From positions 744,001 to 808,000 of the forward strand of contig JAGTXZ010000024.1 of NCBI GenBank assembly GCA_018398575.1: a stretch of 64,000 bases of DNA. The letters are read 5' to 3'. Numbering within the stretch: the first letter of the stretch is position 1; the number at the start of each line of letters is the position of its first letter. The notes beneath the pieces are model-generated. The model did no database searches. It worked only from the letters and a program-made list of their open reading frames with translations, and was not told the DNA's origin. A program made the position numbers and the translations under genes. The stretch is from Ampelomyces quisqualis (lineage: Eukaryota; Ascomycota; Dothideomycetes; Pleosporales; Phaeosphaeriaceae). Positions 47,931 to 61,300 of the stretch are shown in pieces.

Positions 47931-49996
47931 TATAGCTATAACAGTCTTTTAGAAAAGTCTTGAAATCTATACACAGATACTGCATAGGCTAGTCATAAAT
48001 TAGTAACAGATAGAAAAAACCTTAGGATTAGAGCTGTCTTAGATAAGATCTTTAATAGGTAATATAGTTTTATATATAGCGTTTGCATATAGCCTCTATA
48101 CCTTTCTAATAATTCTACTAGGCTAGAAGCTAATACGTCTTTATAGTACTAAGATAAGTAGTAGATACCTAATTATAAGCCTTTCTAATTAGTTAAGTGT
48201 ATAAGAAGAAATCTCTAGGTACATAAAGGCGTAAGTAATATAGTAGTAGTTTTCTTAGATATAGTATAGCTATAGTAGCTTAAGACGCTCTTTCTTAAAG
48301 AAGTAGCAATTTTCTACTAGTAGAGCTTTAATTAGTTTTATAGAGTTAAGGTTTAGGAGAGAACTAATAGATTAGACTAAAATAGCTAAAACATTAATCT
48401 CTAGCTAGTTATAGACGTAGTTCTAAGCTAGTTTAGAGTTAACTAAGAGGTTTAGGCCTTTAGGTTCTAAAAGTATGTAGAATCTGTTGTCTTGTTAGGC
48501 AGTCTTAACCTTACTAATATTCTGTTTCTCTTAGCTAAGAATATTAGCTTACTTGTTTAGCTTGCTAGGTATGTACTTAATGTAGAAAATAAAAGAGGTA
48601 ATAACCTCTGTCTATTAAGCTTAACGTGTATTAAGAACTTTAGTAGTTTTAAAGTATTCTAAGAAGTAGTAATTTAAATACACCTAGATTTAACTTTATA
48701 TAGAAGCAAGTTTAGCTTTCTACTTCTTAAATACTTTTTGGATAGTAAACAGTTCTTTATTATATATCTCTTAATTAAGTTTAGCTCTAGATAGAGCGTA
48801 ACTATAGAAAGCTATAGAGTACTACTTGTTATTTAAGTGCTTTTAGAAGAGTTCTCCTACTATTACTCTATGAGACGCGTTGGTTTCTAACTTTGTATTA
48901 TACTTAGGATAGAAATAAGATAGCGTAGAAATAGCTAAAAGTAAGGATTTAATCTAATTAAAAGCCTGTTAGTAGTTAGTAGTCTATTTAAAGACTGTAT
49001 TAGGACTTTAAAGCTTTATAATTAGCTTAGCTACACAAGAGAACTCTTTAATAAATTGTTAAGAAAAGCTAGCAAAGCTAAGAAATAACTTAACGCTAGT
49101 AACTATAGTAGACTTAGCCTAGTATAGAAGGCTTCTAATTTGTTAAGATTAACTTTAGTACTCTTGTTTGTTAAAACGTAACTTAGATACTTTATATAAG
49201 TAATATAGAATTTACTCTTCTATATATACACTTGTAGTTCTACAGTGTATAGGCGCTCTAAGACCTTTTAGACGTGTTCCTAATATAAGTTTATATTCTT
49301 AGAGTAAATTAGAATGTTTTTTAAGTAGGTAATACAGAAATTATTAAAGTAATTAATTAGTATATTATTTACATAGTGTTAATACGTAGCTAGCCTGTTA
49401 TATAAGCTAAAAGAAAGCACTATAGGTCTAAAAGGTAGTTTACTCTTTAGAGTTAGAATCTATATAAATTTTGTTAAAGGCAGCCCTAATATTAAACTTA
49501 GTAAAGATCTTAGCTTTAGAAAGGCGTAATAGCAGCTTATTAATACAAGAGATTAGATAGACGTTCTTGCGCGTAAGAGCGTTAATCTTCTAGTAGTCTA
49601 TATAGATACGTATATCTCTATAAGGCTTATATACACAAAGAATAAGTAAAGCAAAGAGACTTTAGCTAGTCTTAATAAAACTCTTCTAAAGGTGTTCTTA
49701 GACGTAGGCCTTAGTAGCTTTAAGCTTCTTCTAATTCTACTTATATAGGGGACTAAACGCATTAAGTAAAAGTTCTTTAAGAATAATCTTATAAGTGTAC
49801 AGATAATAAGAAGGTAATAAATTAGCTTCTAACTTACTAAATACATTCTAATACTAAGAGAAACAGGCTAGTAGCTTCTTATCTAACTAATACTAATTGT
49901 CTGCGTTGTCCTTAGAGGCAAGAATTCCGTTAATCTTATAGAGGCTTGTTGTAAAGAACTTGTTCTAGAGCTTCTTTGTAATAAAGTAGAAAGTAT
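47930..49996 (-). mobile_element. Gypsy A3 (minus strand), pol fragment, right of which D2 is inserted
   Basis: Reverse-complement homologue of A1 from about 19,810 down to about 17,285 (integrase N-part, RNase H, RT). It lacks the MITE and so gives the empty site. It continues after D2 at 56,715-56,782, ending at the complement of CTAAG where the B3 LTR starts. Gag and LTRs of A are absent. Confidence 0.9.
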
Positions 49997-50426
49997 TGTT
50001 ACAACCTATAAGCCGCTAGGCCCTAGCTCTACCAAAGCGCTTTCTTCTAAGCGAGAACAACTAAAGAGCACACTCTGCACTATACTACTAATCAGTTACT
50101 AGACTAAGGTGCTTTCTCTGCTCTCTCTAATCTTATAGAGTACCTAGAGCACACAGAGTAAAGGTAGAACCTCTTTAGTATATAAGAACTACAATAAGCT
50201 CTTATAGATTATTATATTTAACTTATGTTACAGACGCTTAAGTTAGTTATATTAAGCTATCTAACTATTGTTACTCTTTTTAGAAAGCTTTAGCCTTTAC
50301 TGTCTTAGTGACAATACTCTCTATATCTAAAGCAACTCTGCACCTATCTGCAAAAACCAACCTTAGCTATACTTCTAGTCTACACTAGTATTCTTATTGT
50401 TTGCTACTAGACTAATAGTCTTAACA
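49997..50426 (+). repeat. D2 5' LTR (430 bp)
   Basis: TGTTACAACCTATAAGC...GTCTTAACA. Its left half differs completely from that of D1; the right half is shared. Confidence 0.9.
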
Positions 50427-50479
50427 CTTTAAACACTCTTATAATAAGCAGCAACATTGCAATAGATATACCTAGGCAT

Positions 50480-51500
50480 TCCTAAGTAGGACAACCTAGA
50501 CTTAAGGTTAATAAACCTAATTTCTACTATAGAGATTGCAACAAACTTAAGACCTAGATCTTTTAGTTTAATAGGCACTTCTATATAGAAGATAAGATTA
50601 AGAACGCAGACAAAGTTATTCTTGCTACAACTTACATAAAAGGCAACGCCAACAAATAAGTACTTCTAATTATCTAGAAGTATATAGACAATAACATTAC
50701 AGACAAAGACAATACTAACCTTATAGAAAACTAGCAAGCGTTTAAAACACGCCTGCAATAGATCTTCTTACCTCTTAAGAAATCTGTAATTGCAGAATAG
50801 AAAATCTAAAGTCTAAAGCAAACCTAATTAACTGCTAACTATACTAACGTTTTTTAATAATACGCTAAACAACTTTAGTAGGATAATACTGCTCTAACGC
50901 GCATGTACAAGCAAGGCCTTAAGGCTACTATACAAGCTAAACTTATGCGTAGCAGAACATATATTACTACTTTTAAAGAACTTTAGAATAAAGCTATTTG
51001 CCTAGATAATAAACTCTACAAATTAGCACTTAAAGATAAGTTATACTTCTTACGTCTACTATAGAGACATAAAGGATTTTGCCTAAACAAAAGATATTAG
51101 AGACAAACATAACTAAATAAAGGATAATAGCGCTACTGTTCTAGACAAGAAACTTACTAACTACGCTTACTAGAAGCATACTTAGAGTACAGACCTAAAG
51201 CTATGCACTTAGACAACCTTAACAAAGGCCTAGAACAAAAAGGTTACTTAAAGAAATAACTACTAGAGGATAAGCCTAATAAGAATAAGATTACTTGTTA
51301 TAACTGTAATAAAGTTAGATATTACACGCAAGACTATTACTCTAAGAATAAAGTTACACGCTAGCTTAACGTGTTAACTAACACTTTAGAGGAAGATATT
51401 AAAGAATAGATTATAATTAAGAATTAACTTATTGTCTAAACAACTAATAGACTACTAATAATAGGATAGACAGAAGACACTTCTACTATATTAACTAATA
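50480..51500 (+). pseudogene. D2 gag
   Basis: Homologue of D1 gag. The zinc knuckle at 51,296-51,337 keeps the first two Cys but His and last Cys are Tyr: the opposite residues to those lost in D1. Confidence 0.7.
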
Positions 51501-54500
51501 ACTAGGTCTTAACTAACGCTGCATTATCCTATAATTAAGAACAGAACTATAACATTACATTATTCTAACAGATAAGACTACTTTTACTACAAATATAATA
51601 AAACATTTACAACTAGTATAACTAAACTAACAAAGTTAACTAAGAATATATAAAATAATATTACTAATCTTTATAAGCCTATTATACTGTCTGGATAAAT
51701 AAGTACTTTCTAAGCATAGATAGAGTTTTAGAAAAAGAACAATTGCTACACCTAGGAAACAGAGTCTATAGAATATAGGATTAACAACAGACTATAAAGG
51801 TCTATAATACTTAGGAAGACTAAGAACTTACACTAGACAAGCTAGACATATACTTATTACTAGCTAGCCCTAAACTAGTGCGCTAGAATACAACAGTTAG
51901 AGAACTGTGTCTAGAGATAGACGCAGTTAGACTATATAAGACGTGCTGTAACTTACACATAAAGTAGACATGCTATGCTAATAATAGATAAGTATTAGTA
52001 CTAAGCTCTATACCTATAGAATACTAGAATAGAAAGGTAAACAAATTGTATTAAATTCTGCTTATAGACAAATACCTATAGGATCCTTATAATCTAAAAT
52101 ACAAACTTCTATTATAAATAGTATGCAACAGTAACTACTACTTAACGCACTATAGTAGTAAAATTAACTAATACGTTTCTTAGTAGAAAAGACTTTATAA
52201 GTACTAATAGTACAATTACTCTAAAGATACCTACGCAAATTACCTATATAACAAACAAATTATAAGAAGTTTTCTTAACATATTAAAGAAAGAAAGTATA
52301 TCTAACAGAATACTTGTTAATAGTAACTGTATAAACTATATATAGCAGTTCTGCTTATAACTAGAATATAAGAAGTATTATAATAACAAAGAAGCTAACA
52401 GATATAAGAAGAATAAGTTATTTTTAGAGTTAACTTTAGACTCTAGAGAGATACCTAGAGCTGTAACGCAATTAACTTAGCTAAGCTTATTAAACTTATA
52501 GTAAGAGTTAATAGAATAAGAATAAAAGCGCTTTGAGATTTAGAATTATAAGTAAACTATATTTTAGGTAATACTTTGTTAAGAGTTAGGCTCTAACCTT
52601 GTTAGAAATAACAATTATATAAACTTTATATTGCAAATAGAAAATAAATGCCTAATAAGTTACTTATTAGATATAAGACTACTATAGAACTTAATATCTA
52701 AGGAACGAAACAAGAAATATGCCTAGACGTCTTTAGATTAGCTGCCTACAACATTATATTAGAACTTCTATAGTTTAGAGAGAATAGCCTACAAGTAGAC
52801 TAAAAGAAGGAATCTTTTTCTCTAGAGAATTACAATAATATAACAGATTCTAAGCCTACGTATTAGTAGCGTTTAATAGTAGATAAAAAGATAATTAATA
52901 ATATTACTTTAACTAAGACGTAGTTAAAGATACAACTAGTTAACTTAGACAATTAAGGAAGAAATACTAATATATTATAAGTTTTAGAGAAACGTGTAAC
53001 TTCTAACATACCTAAGAAATATAAAAAGTTTAAGAAACTATTCTTAGAAGAAACAGGTCTAGAAGCACTGCCTAAGCATTAGGAGTAGGACTATAAGATT
53101 GTCTTAGAAGAAGGGAAAAGGCTAACCTTTAGACTAATCTATAGATTATTAGAAAAAGAGCTAGAAGCGCTCTAAAATTATATTTAAGTAAACCTAAAAA
53201 AAGGTTTTATTTAGGCATTAGAATTACAAGCTAGGTACCTAATTATGTTTGTACTAAAAAAGAACAGTAAACTACATCTATATATTAACTTTTAGAAACT
53301 TAGTAACATTATAGTTAAGAATTAATACCTACTACTTAATATTTTAGAACTATAGGATTACCTAGCCTATGCAAAGATCTTTACAGTATTAGATCTAAGA
53401 GGCGCGTACAACTTTATACGCATAAAAGAAGGCAAATAATAAAAGATAGCGTTTAGAACACGCTATAGCTACTACAAGTATCTAGTAATACTATTTAGTC
53501 TTACTAACGCTCTAGTAACAAGTTAAGCACATATTAACAATGTGCTTAGAAAACACCTTAATATATTTATTATAGCATACTTTAACAATATCTTTATCTA
53601 TTTAGAAAATAAGAAGAAACATACAAAACATGTTTATATAATTCTAATACTACTAGAAAAGTTTTTTTAGTAAAAGACTCTAACAAGTGTAAATAGCACT
53701 AGAAAGAAGTAGATTTTTTTAAGTATATAGTTAAAAAGAATAAAGTATAAATAAGTAAGGACAAGATTAAAGTTGTTAAAGATTAGCTAACGCCTACTAC
53801 AGTTAAGGATATCTAATCCTTTTTAGGCTTTATTAACTTTAATTAATAGTTTATTTAGAACTTCTTACTAATTGCTACGCTACTTACTAAACTTACACAA
53901 AAATACACCTTAAAAATAGATAGAAGAACAAAGTTAGATATTTAAGACGCTTAAAGACGCTTGCATAGCACTACCTGTCTTTATAGCATTTAGAAGTAGA
54001 GAACTGCTTAGATTTAAAACTAACGTATTAGATCTAGCAATTAGAATGTGTGCAAAACAAGAATAAGATAAAAAATAGCACTTAATAGCCTACTATTTAA
54101 AAAAGTTTACACTACTAAAACAAAATTACAACGTACACAATAAAGAACTACTTGCAATTGTAGTAGCACTTAAATATTAGAGAATTGCTGCAGAGAGTTA
54201 CTTAGATCTTACAATATACTTAGACTATAAAAACTTAACAACCTTTACTACTACTAAAGTACTTAATTAAAGACAAGTATAATAGTTAGAGATGTTAGGA
54301 TAGTATAAGTTTAAAATTGTCTAAACACTTAAAAAAGACAATAGCAGAGCAAACGCTCTTAGCTAAAGATTAGACATTGCTAAAACTAAAACTATTAACA
54401 GCTTAAGCATCCTAAAAATATAAAATAATAAATCTCTTAGACTAGTAAAATATATTAATAATCTAACTATAAAAATTAGAATTAATATCTTAGAAGAACT

Positions 54501-55740
54501 ACAAGAACTAATTATACGTTAACACTATAATAACACAGTATACAGTTATTCTAGAGTAAGCTAAACTATAGAACTAATTTAATAAAATTACTAGTTTAAA
54601 AACATAAAGAATAAGATAAGCGCTTATATTAAGAAATGTGCAGACTGTTAACGTAACAAATACAGTACACACGCACCTTATAGAGAAATGCAGCTAATAG
54701 AGCTCTTAACTAAGCCTTAGACTTACATATTAATAGACTTTGTAATAGGACTACTACTGTTAAAAGACTCCGCTACAGGATTAGCCTATAACGCTATTAT
54801 AGTTATAGTAGATTGCTTTACTAAATACGCTATAATGCTACCCTTTTAACAAGACTACACAGCTGTTTAGCTAGCGTACGTACTTAATAATAGACTTATT
54901 AGATACTATAGTATACTAAAGTTAATTATTAGCAATTAAGACAAACTCTTTACGTTAAATTATTAGACTACCTTAATAGCAGAAATTAGGACGCAACAGA
55001 AGCTATTAACAGCTTACTATCCTTAAACTAACAGCTAAATAGAAAGAATAAATAAAACTATAAAGACGTATCTTAAGGTATATAGTAACTTATAACAGAC
55101 AAATTAGGTCTTGCTATTACTAATAGCATAGTTAGCCTACAACAACAAATTGTCTAAAGCTACAGGTAAGACGCTATACTTTGCAAACTACAAATAACAC
55201 CTAAATCTCTTTATAATAAAACTACTTAGCTTAAAGGCTAAAGCTGCTATACAGATAGCAGAAGAAATAAAGAAAACCTACATTAAAACAGAAGAACAAA
55301 TACAATACGCTTAGACACAAAGCATCTTATATATGAACAGAAAATAAAAAATAGCACTTTAGCTAAAAGAAGGGGATAAGGTGTATCTTTATACTAAAAA
55401 TCTACGCATAAAACAACTAAGCAAAGGACTTAACTACGTTAAAGTTAGACTGTTTTTAATTTTAAAAAGAAACAGACTAGTTATATATACACTTAAGCTT
55501 CTGCAAGATGCAAAGATCTACTCTAGATTCTACGTAAGCCTACTAGAACTAGCTAACCTAGAAATACTGTTACAGTAAACCTTTTGCTATAAACTTAAAG
55601 AAGGAAATAAATTTAAAGTTAAGAAAATAATAACACACTAAGACAACAACTATTAAAAAGAATACCTAGTTACATAGTTAGGATACAACAACATAGAAAA
55701 TATATAGGAACTAGAAACAAACTTTACAAACTACTGCTAA
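51500..55740 (+). pseudogene. D2 pol: protease, RT, RNase H, integrase, chromodomain
   Basis: RT box at 53,578-53,595 reads Y-F-N-N-I-F. Integrase C-A-D-C at 54,637-54,648. A stop-free stretch at 55,381-55,578 is the post-integrase domain (KVRLFLILKRNRL...SRFYVSLLELANLE), the longest surviving piece of pol here. The chromodomain-like end lies at about 55,662-55,735. As in D1 the enzyme residues are lost by G-to-A changes. Confidence 0.85.
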
Positions 55741-56269
55741 CTCCTAACGCAAGATAAGTAACAGGTTTATCTAAGTATAAAGGCACACAAGCCTTCTATA
55801 CATTGTTAACTATACTATCTATAAAACTCTAGGTAAAAGGCAACAAAGTTATTTTACTAGAAGACAGCACAGCCTTTTAACGTTTAAGTTGTTAAATAGA
55901 CGTTTCCTCTACAAAGATAGCCTCTGCCGCTTAAGCAGCGTTTTCTTCTAACAAACGCTATACTTCTTACTCCTTCTGCTAAAGCGCATCTAGACGCACT
56001 TACAGATAATTCTTTTCTGCTTTAATAACTAACTATTTATTTTTAGATATATAGATATTACAATCTTTTGTATTTAAGCAATTGCACTTACTATACTTCC
56101 TAGAATAAACATATACCTAATAAATATAATTGGCTAGTTAACAGTTATAATAAGCTATAGGCATAATGTTTCTAAAGATATTAATAAAAGAAGAAAGTTC
56201 TAGTTAACGTTAAGTACTAGATTTAAAAGGGACCTTTAGCATAATAAAGACTCTAAGGACAAAGTCTAG
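55741..56269 (+). other. D2 3' untranslated region
   Basis: Between the chromodomain end and the purine tract. No open frame or repeat recognised; it differs from the D1 counterpart (31,930-32,469). Confidence 0.5.
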
Positions 56270-56284
56270 AAAGAAGGGGGATAG
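56270..56284 (+). other. D2 polypurine tract
   Basis: GAAAGAAGGGGGATAG directly before the 3' LTR. Confidence 0.8.
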
Positions 56285-56714
56285 TGTTACAACCTATAAG
56301 CTACTAGGCCCTAGCTCTACTAAAGCGCTCTCTCCTAAGCAAGAACAACTAGAGAGTACATCCTACACTACACTACTAATTATTTACTAGACTAAGGTGC
56401 TTCCTCTACTCTCTCTAATCTTATAGAGTACGTAGAGCACACAGAGTAAAGGTAGAACCTCTTTAGTATCTAAGAACTACAATAAGCTCTTATAGATTAT
56501 TGTGTTTAACTTATGTTACAGACGCTTAAGTTAGTTATATTAAGCTATCTAACTATTGTTACTCTTTTTAGAAAGCTTTAGCCTTTACTGTCTTAGTAAT
56601 AATACTCTTTGTATCTAAAGCAACTCTGCACCTATCTGCAAAAACTAACTTTAGCTGTACTTCTAGTCTATACTAGTATTCTTATTGTTTGCTACTAGAC
56701 TAATAGTCTTAATA
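56285..56714 (+). repeat. D2 3' LTR (430 bp)
   Basis: TGTTACAACCTATAAGC...GTCTTAATA; the terminal CA is changed to TA. Followed by AGTAT. Confidence 0.9.
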
Positions 56715-56782
56715 AGTATTAGCAGAAATAAGAGCTATGCAGGCAGTTAGAAGAGGTTTAGACTTTAAGTAGAGAGGCTTAG
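56715..56782 (-). mobile_element. Remainder of Gypsy A3, ending at the CTTAG site
   Basis: Homologous to the complement of A1 17,211-17,285. The last five bases, CTTAG (56,778-56,782), complement the CTAAG next to the B1 LTR at 14,124-14,128. Confidence 0.85.
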
Positions 56783-57056
56783 CGTAACAGGCTGCTGCCT
56801 GGATTATCTCTTAGTTACGTAAAAACCTTAGGTTCTAGAACAGAAGGGCCTAGCATCTTTTGCGCTAGAGTACTTCAAAAGGTCTAGAGCCTAGAACTAA
56901 ATACTGCTCTAGACTAGAACCTAAATACTACTCTAGACTAGAACTTTTAGAGTCTAGATAGCTACTATAAAATCCCTAGAACCTAGTATTAGCTATAGGT
57001 ATCAAATTTACAACATTTATACTTTGGCAACTACTCTAAGAGTTAGCTTCCTTATA
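56783..57056 (+). repeat. B3 5' LTR (274 bp)
   Basis: CGTAACAGGCTGCTGCC...GTTAGCTTCCTTATA. Homologous to the B2 and B1 LTRs. Confidence 0.85.
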
Positions 57057-57099
57057 ATTAAATTTAATTACTTAACTAGGCTAAAGAACTCTTAGTAAC

Positions 57100-58350
57100 C
57101 TCTGTAATAGAATAGGTAACTATTCTAATAACAGTTTAGGAAATAATAGTAAAAGCTATCTAGATAAGACGCGCAGGCGTCTCTAGGTTAGTAATTAAAA
57201 TAGAATTTAACCAAATAATTAACTACGCGTATCTAGATCTAGAAGAATAGTAGATTAAGAAACATCTATTGTTAAATAGACTAGAGAGTGCGTTCGTATA
57301 GCAAAAATTAAGTAACGCAGGACTATCTTAGATAGATAAAGAGAAAGCTCTAGTAGAACTTAGGCTAGACCTAACAGAGCTTATAAAATTGCTACAAGAA
57401 TAAATTGCAAGACTTATAACTTAGTTAACCTCTCTTATATCTTCTAGTTATCTAAGAACCCTTACTAAAAACCTACCTATTAAAAAAACATATAAGGTTC
57501 TAGACCTAGAAGCTTTTAGTAGAGATTAAAAGAAATATTATATATTCTAGACTTAGATAAAGTATAAACTAAAGCACAATAGTATAGGTTTAGGGTTCTA
57601 AGTAGAGTATATCTTAAACTACCTTAAGAGAATAGCTATAAATATAGCTCTATTCTAGATAACACAAAACCTATTAGAGCCTACTTCTAAACTATAGAAG
57701 TTCCTTAACAACTAATTGAGAGACAAACTACATACAGAAAGAGCTTAAAAGAAGCTCTAAACAATTTAACAAAATAAAACTTCCTTTTAGAACTTTAACG
57801 CAAAGTTTATAAGACTAGTATATAACGTAGGCAAAGAAGATAACAAAGTAAACCTAAAAACAAGATACCTATATACTATACAGCAGAATCTACAGAACTA
57901 GATAATCTTAGTAGATACCTAAGTAGAGTAGAGTATCTATAACTTAATAGACTAGGTAGTAGTTATTAAAGAAAATTTATTCTAGGCTAAACTTAGTAGT
58001 AACTACCTAAAGTAAAAGAGCTACACTAAAGAACCTATAGACTAAAAGCCTATAAAAGGTTACTTAGAAAGGCCTAACAAGACGTCTTATAATAAGAAAA
58101 AGGCAAAGTAGGCTATAAAAGAAGAGAGGTTCTATAAGAGGCAGAATAATTTATGCCTGCGCTGTAGCAAGTCTAGACATTTCGCTAGTAAGTATAACTT
58201 ATTTTTACCTATAAAGCTAGTTAAAGTTACTTAAGCCTAAGTACTAGATAATAAAGTAGAAAGTACTTCTAAAAATATAAGCTTAGAAAACAAGTAACTT
58301 TTGCCTAAAGACGCAGACAAGAGTGCAGTAATTTAACACTAGAGAAGAGA
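57100..58350 (+). pseudogene. B3 gag
   Basis: Reads as Gypsy gag closed by TAA/TAG. Zinc knuckle at 58,154-58,195: C-L-R-C-S-K-S-R-H-F-A-S-K-Y, last Cys changed to Tyr. The first 0.7 kb is shared with B2. Confidence 0.75.
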
Positions 58351-58379
58351 AAGAAATTTTAATAATTCTAAAAGAAATA

Positions 58380-61300
58380 GTAAGATAAAGAACCTATTAC
58401 TATATATACTATTATTAATAAATTAGTAATTGTATCTATATTAATTAATACAGGTTGCCTTACTTACGCTGTAACTTTAGTAAAATTTGTCTACAAGAAT
58501 AAGTTAATGTATATAAAAGTAACTCTAAGAAAGATTATAAGTATTATAGGCGCCTAGACCTAGATAAGTGTCGTAGTTAAAATAAGAATTAACATAAATA
58601 GACATAAGAAGACAATTTAAGCTTATAAGTTAGAAGAAGATAATAAGTATAATCTAATATTAGACTACTCTTAGATAGATTAGTATAATATTACTATAGC
58701 TCTAGTAAAAAGGTTAGTGTACATTTACTTTACAAGGATAAGGGTAAGAAGCTAGAAAGAAAGAAAACTCTTCTCTCTGCAAAATATTATAGTAGTAGTA
58801 TACTCTACCTAGATTAATAGAGTACAGAAGAATAAGTCTATCTGCCTGTATACAGCATCTCTAGCAAGTATCTAAAAAGCTCTAAAAACAAAAGTTACTA
58901 TAGACTCTAGAAAAGTACTTCTAGAATACTTAAAAGATAAATATAAAGTCTTTCTATAGACAGAGGCTAACTTTCTACCTCTTTAGAGAAGACTATCTAT
59001 TAACTACTTAATAGAACTAATAGAGAAAGATAAGATACTAGCAGAAGTCTTCTAGAGACTACTCTATAGTATATTCTAAGATAAACTATTAATACTACGC
59101 AAGAAATTTATATTATACTTAAATAGAAGTTTTATCTAGGTAAGCTATTTTAGCGCTTTAGCGCCTATTCTGTTTGCAAAGAAACTAGGTAGAGGCCTCT
59201 AGTTCTGCGTAGACTATTATGCCCTAAACGCTATAATAAGAAAAGACTAGTACTTTCTACCTCTTATACAGAAAATACTAGACTAGATCTTAGAAGCTAA
59301 ATAGTTTATAAAAGTTAACGTTATCTAGGCGTTCTACAAAATTAGAATAGTAGAAAGTAATAAGTAGAAGACAGCCTTCTAGACGCGCTTTAGCCTATAT
59401 AAGTAGCTAGTAACACTCTTTAGACTTGTAAACGCTCTAAGTACCTTCTAGCGCTATATTAAATAGACTTTCTGCAAATACCTTAATAACTTCTATTCTA
59501 TGTATATTAATAATATACTTATTTATACTAGCAGTTTTAAGTTAGACTATAAGAAGAAAGTAAAGTAGGTAGTATAAAAGCTTAGTACTTACTACTATAG
59601 AACTATATCTTAATATAAAAAAGTGTAAGTTTAGAGTAAAAAAAACAAAATACCTTAGGTTTATTATTAAAGTAGGAAAAAGAATAAGTATAGACCTTAA
59701 AAAGGTTAAGGCTATAAAGTCTTAAGAACTACTTAAAACTATAAAAGGAGTACGTAGCTTTATTAGATTTGCTACCTTTTACTACTAGTTTATTAAAAAC
59801 TTCTTAGAACTAGCTATACCTCTTACTTAGCTTACTAGAAAGAACGTAAACTTTAAATAAGGGATAGAGCAACAAGCTACGTTCTAAAAGCTTAAAAAGG
59901 CTTTTATTACTAAACTATTCTAAGTAAACTTTAATATAGACCTTAAGACTAAAGTTAAATATAACGCTTTAGAATAGTTAATAAGTAGAGGACTATCCTA
60001 GTACAGAAAGGATAGACTTCTCTAGGCAGTAGCCTACTATGCCTTTAAGAACAACGCAGCTAAAGTTAACTATACTATATATAATAAAAACCTGTTAGTA
60101 GTAATTTAGTGCTTTAAGTAATAAAAGACTAAGCTTTAATATATGGAACAGTTTACTATGTTAACTTATTATAAGAACTTAGAATACTTTATAATAATGC
60201 GTTTGTTAACAGAATAGTATATATAATAGAAAGAGTTTCTAAGTCTCTTTAATATAACCTTCTAATATTAACCTAGTAATGTAAATAGTATAGCTAATAC
60301 TCTGTTAAGAAAGGAACAGAACCTTCTATAAAGTAGAGCTAAGAAATAAGTATAATTACAAATATTTTAACTCTTAGTTTCTATCTACAAACCTAATAGG
60401 GCAACTAACAAGAAGAGTATTTAATTCTTAAGCGCCTAAAACCTATAAAGAGCGTAAAGTAACAAATACTCTAGGCAAGGCTAGTAGAAGAAAACTCTAA
60501 CTCTAAAAATATACTTGCAGATAAAGATAATAATAGAGTAAACGCTTTTAGAGAACAGATAAAACATCCTTATAATTAGGAGAGATAAGAGTAGCTTTAT
60601 AATTTGTTAAAAAAGAACTTAGCTTAATATAACAACACAAAACAGATATAGAACTTAGTAATCCTTAATAATAAAGTATATACAAAAGTATAAAAAGCTA
60701 TTTAACTAGAAAAAAAAAATTCTTTCTAACTTTAGGCTTAACGTATCTCTTATAGAGTATATATTAAGTAATTATAACTAGCTACTCTATTAGAAGTAGA
60801 AATAGGTACTTTATAATAAAGTACTATAGACTAAGATTATTTGTAACTACTATAACTTCCTACTTGCTAGACACCTAGAAAGAGAAAATATCTACGCTAT
60901 ACTTACCTAAGATTACTTTTAGCCTAGTATATTACTAAGTATTAGATAGTACGTATAAAACTATACAATATGCAGCTAAACTAAACTCTAGAGAAAACTA
61001 AAACAAGGACTACTTTAACTACTTCTGCTCTTATACTAGATCTAGAAGAAATTGTCTATAGACTTTATTATTAGACTTCTGCTACAGTATAGCATACGCT
61101 ACTTAATAGTTGTAATAGATAGGCTAAGCAAAAATTAGTTCTAGCACTACTTTCTAATTTTAAAGTATAGACTATAGTAATAGCGTTTCTTAAAAAGGTT
61201 ATAGTATACTACTATCTCTCTAATACTATTGTTTTAGACAAAAAGTTATAATTTACTAGCTAATTCTAGAAGACGCTGTATAGAAACCTAGGAATTAAAA

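Larger units (their letters stand above)
49997..56714 (+). mobile_element. Full-length Gypsy chromovirus D2
   Basis: 6,718 bp. LTRs of exactly 430 bp each, target duplication AGTAT at 49,992-49,996 and 56,715-56,719. Internal sequence collinear with D1 throughout gag-pol. Inserted in the A3 fragment. Confidence 0.95.
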
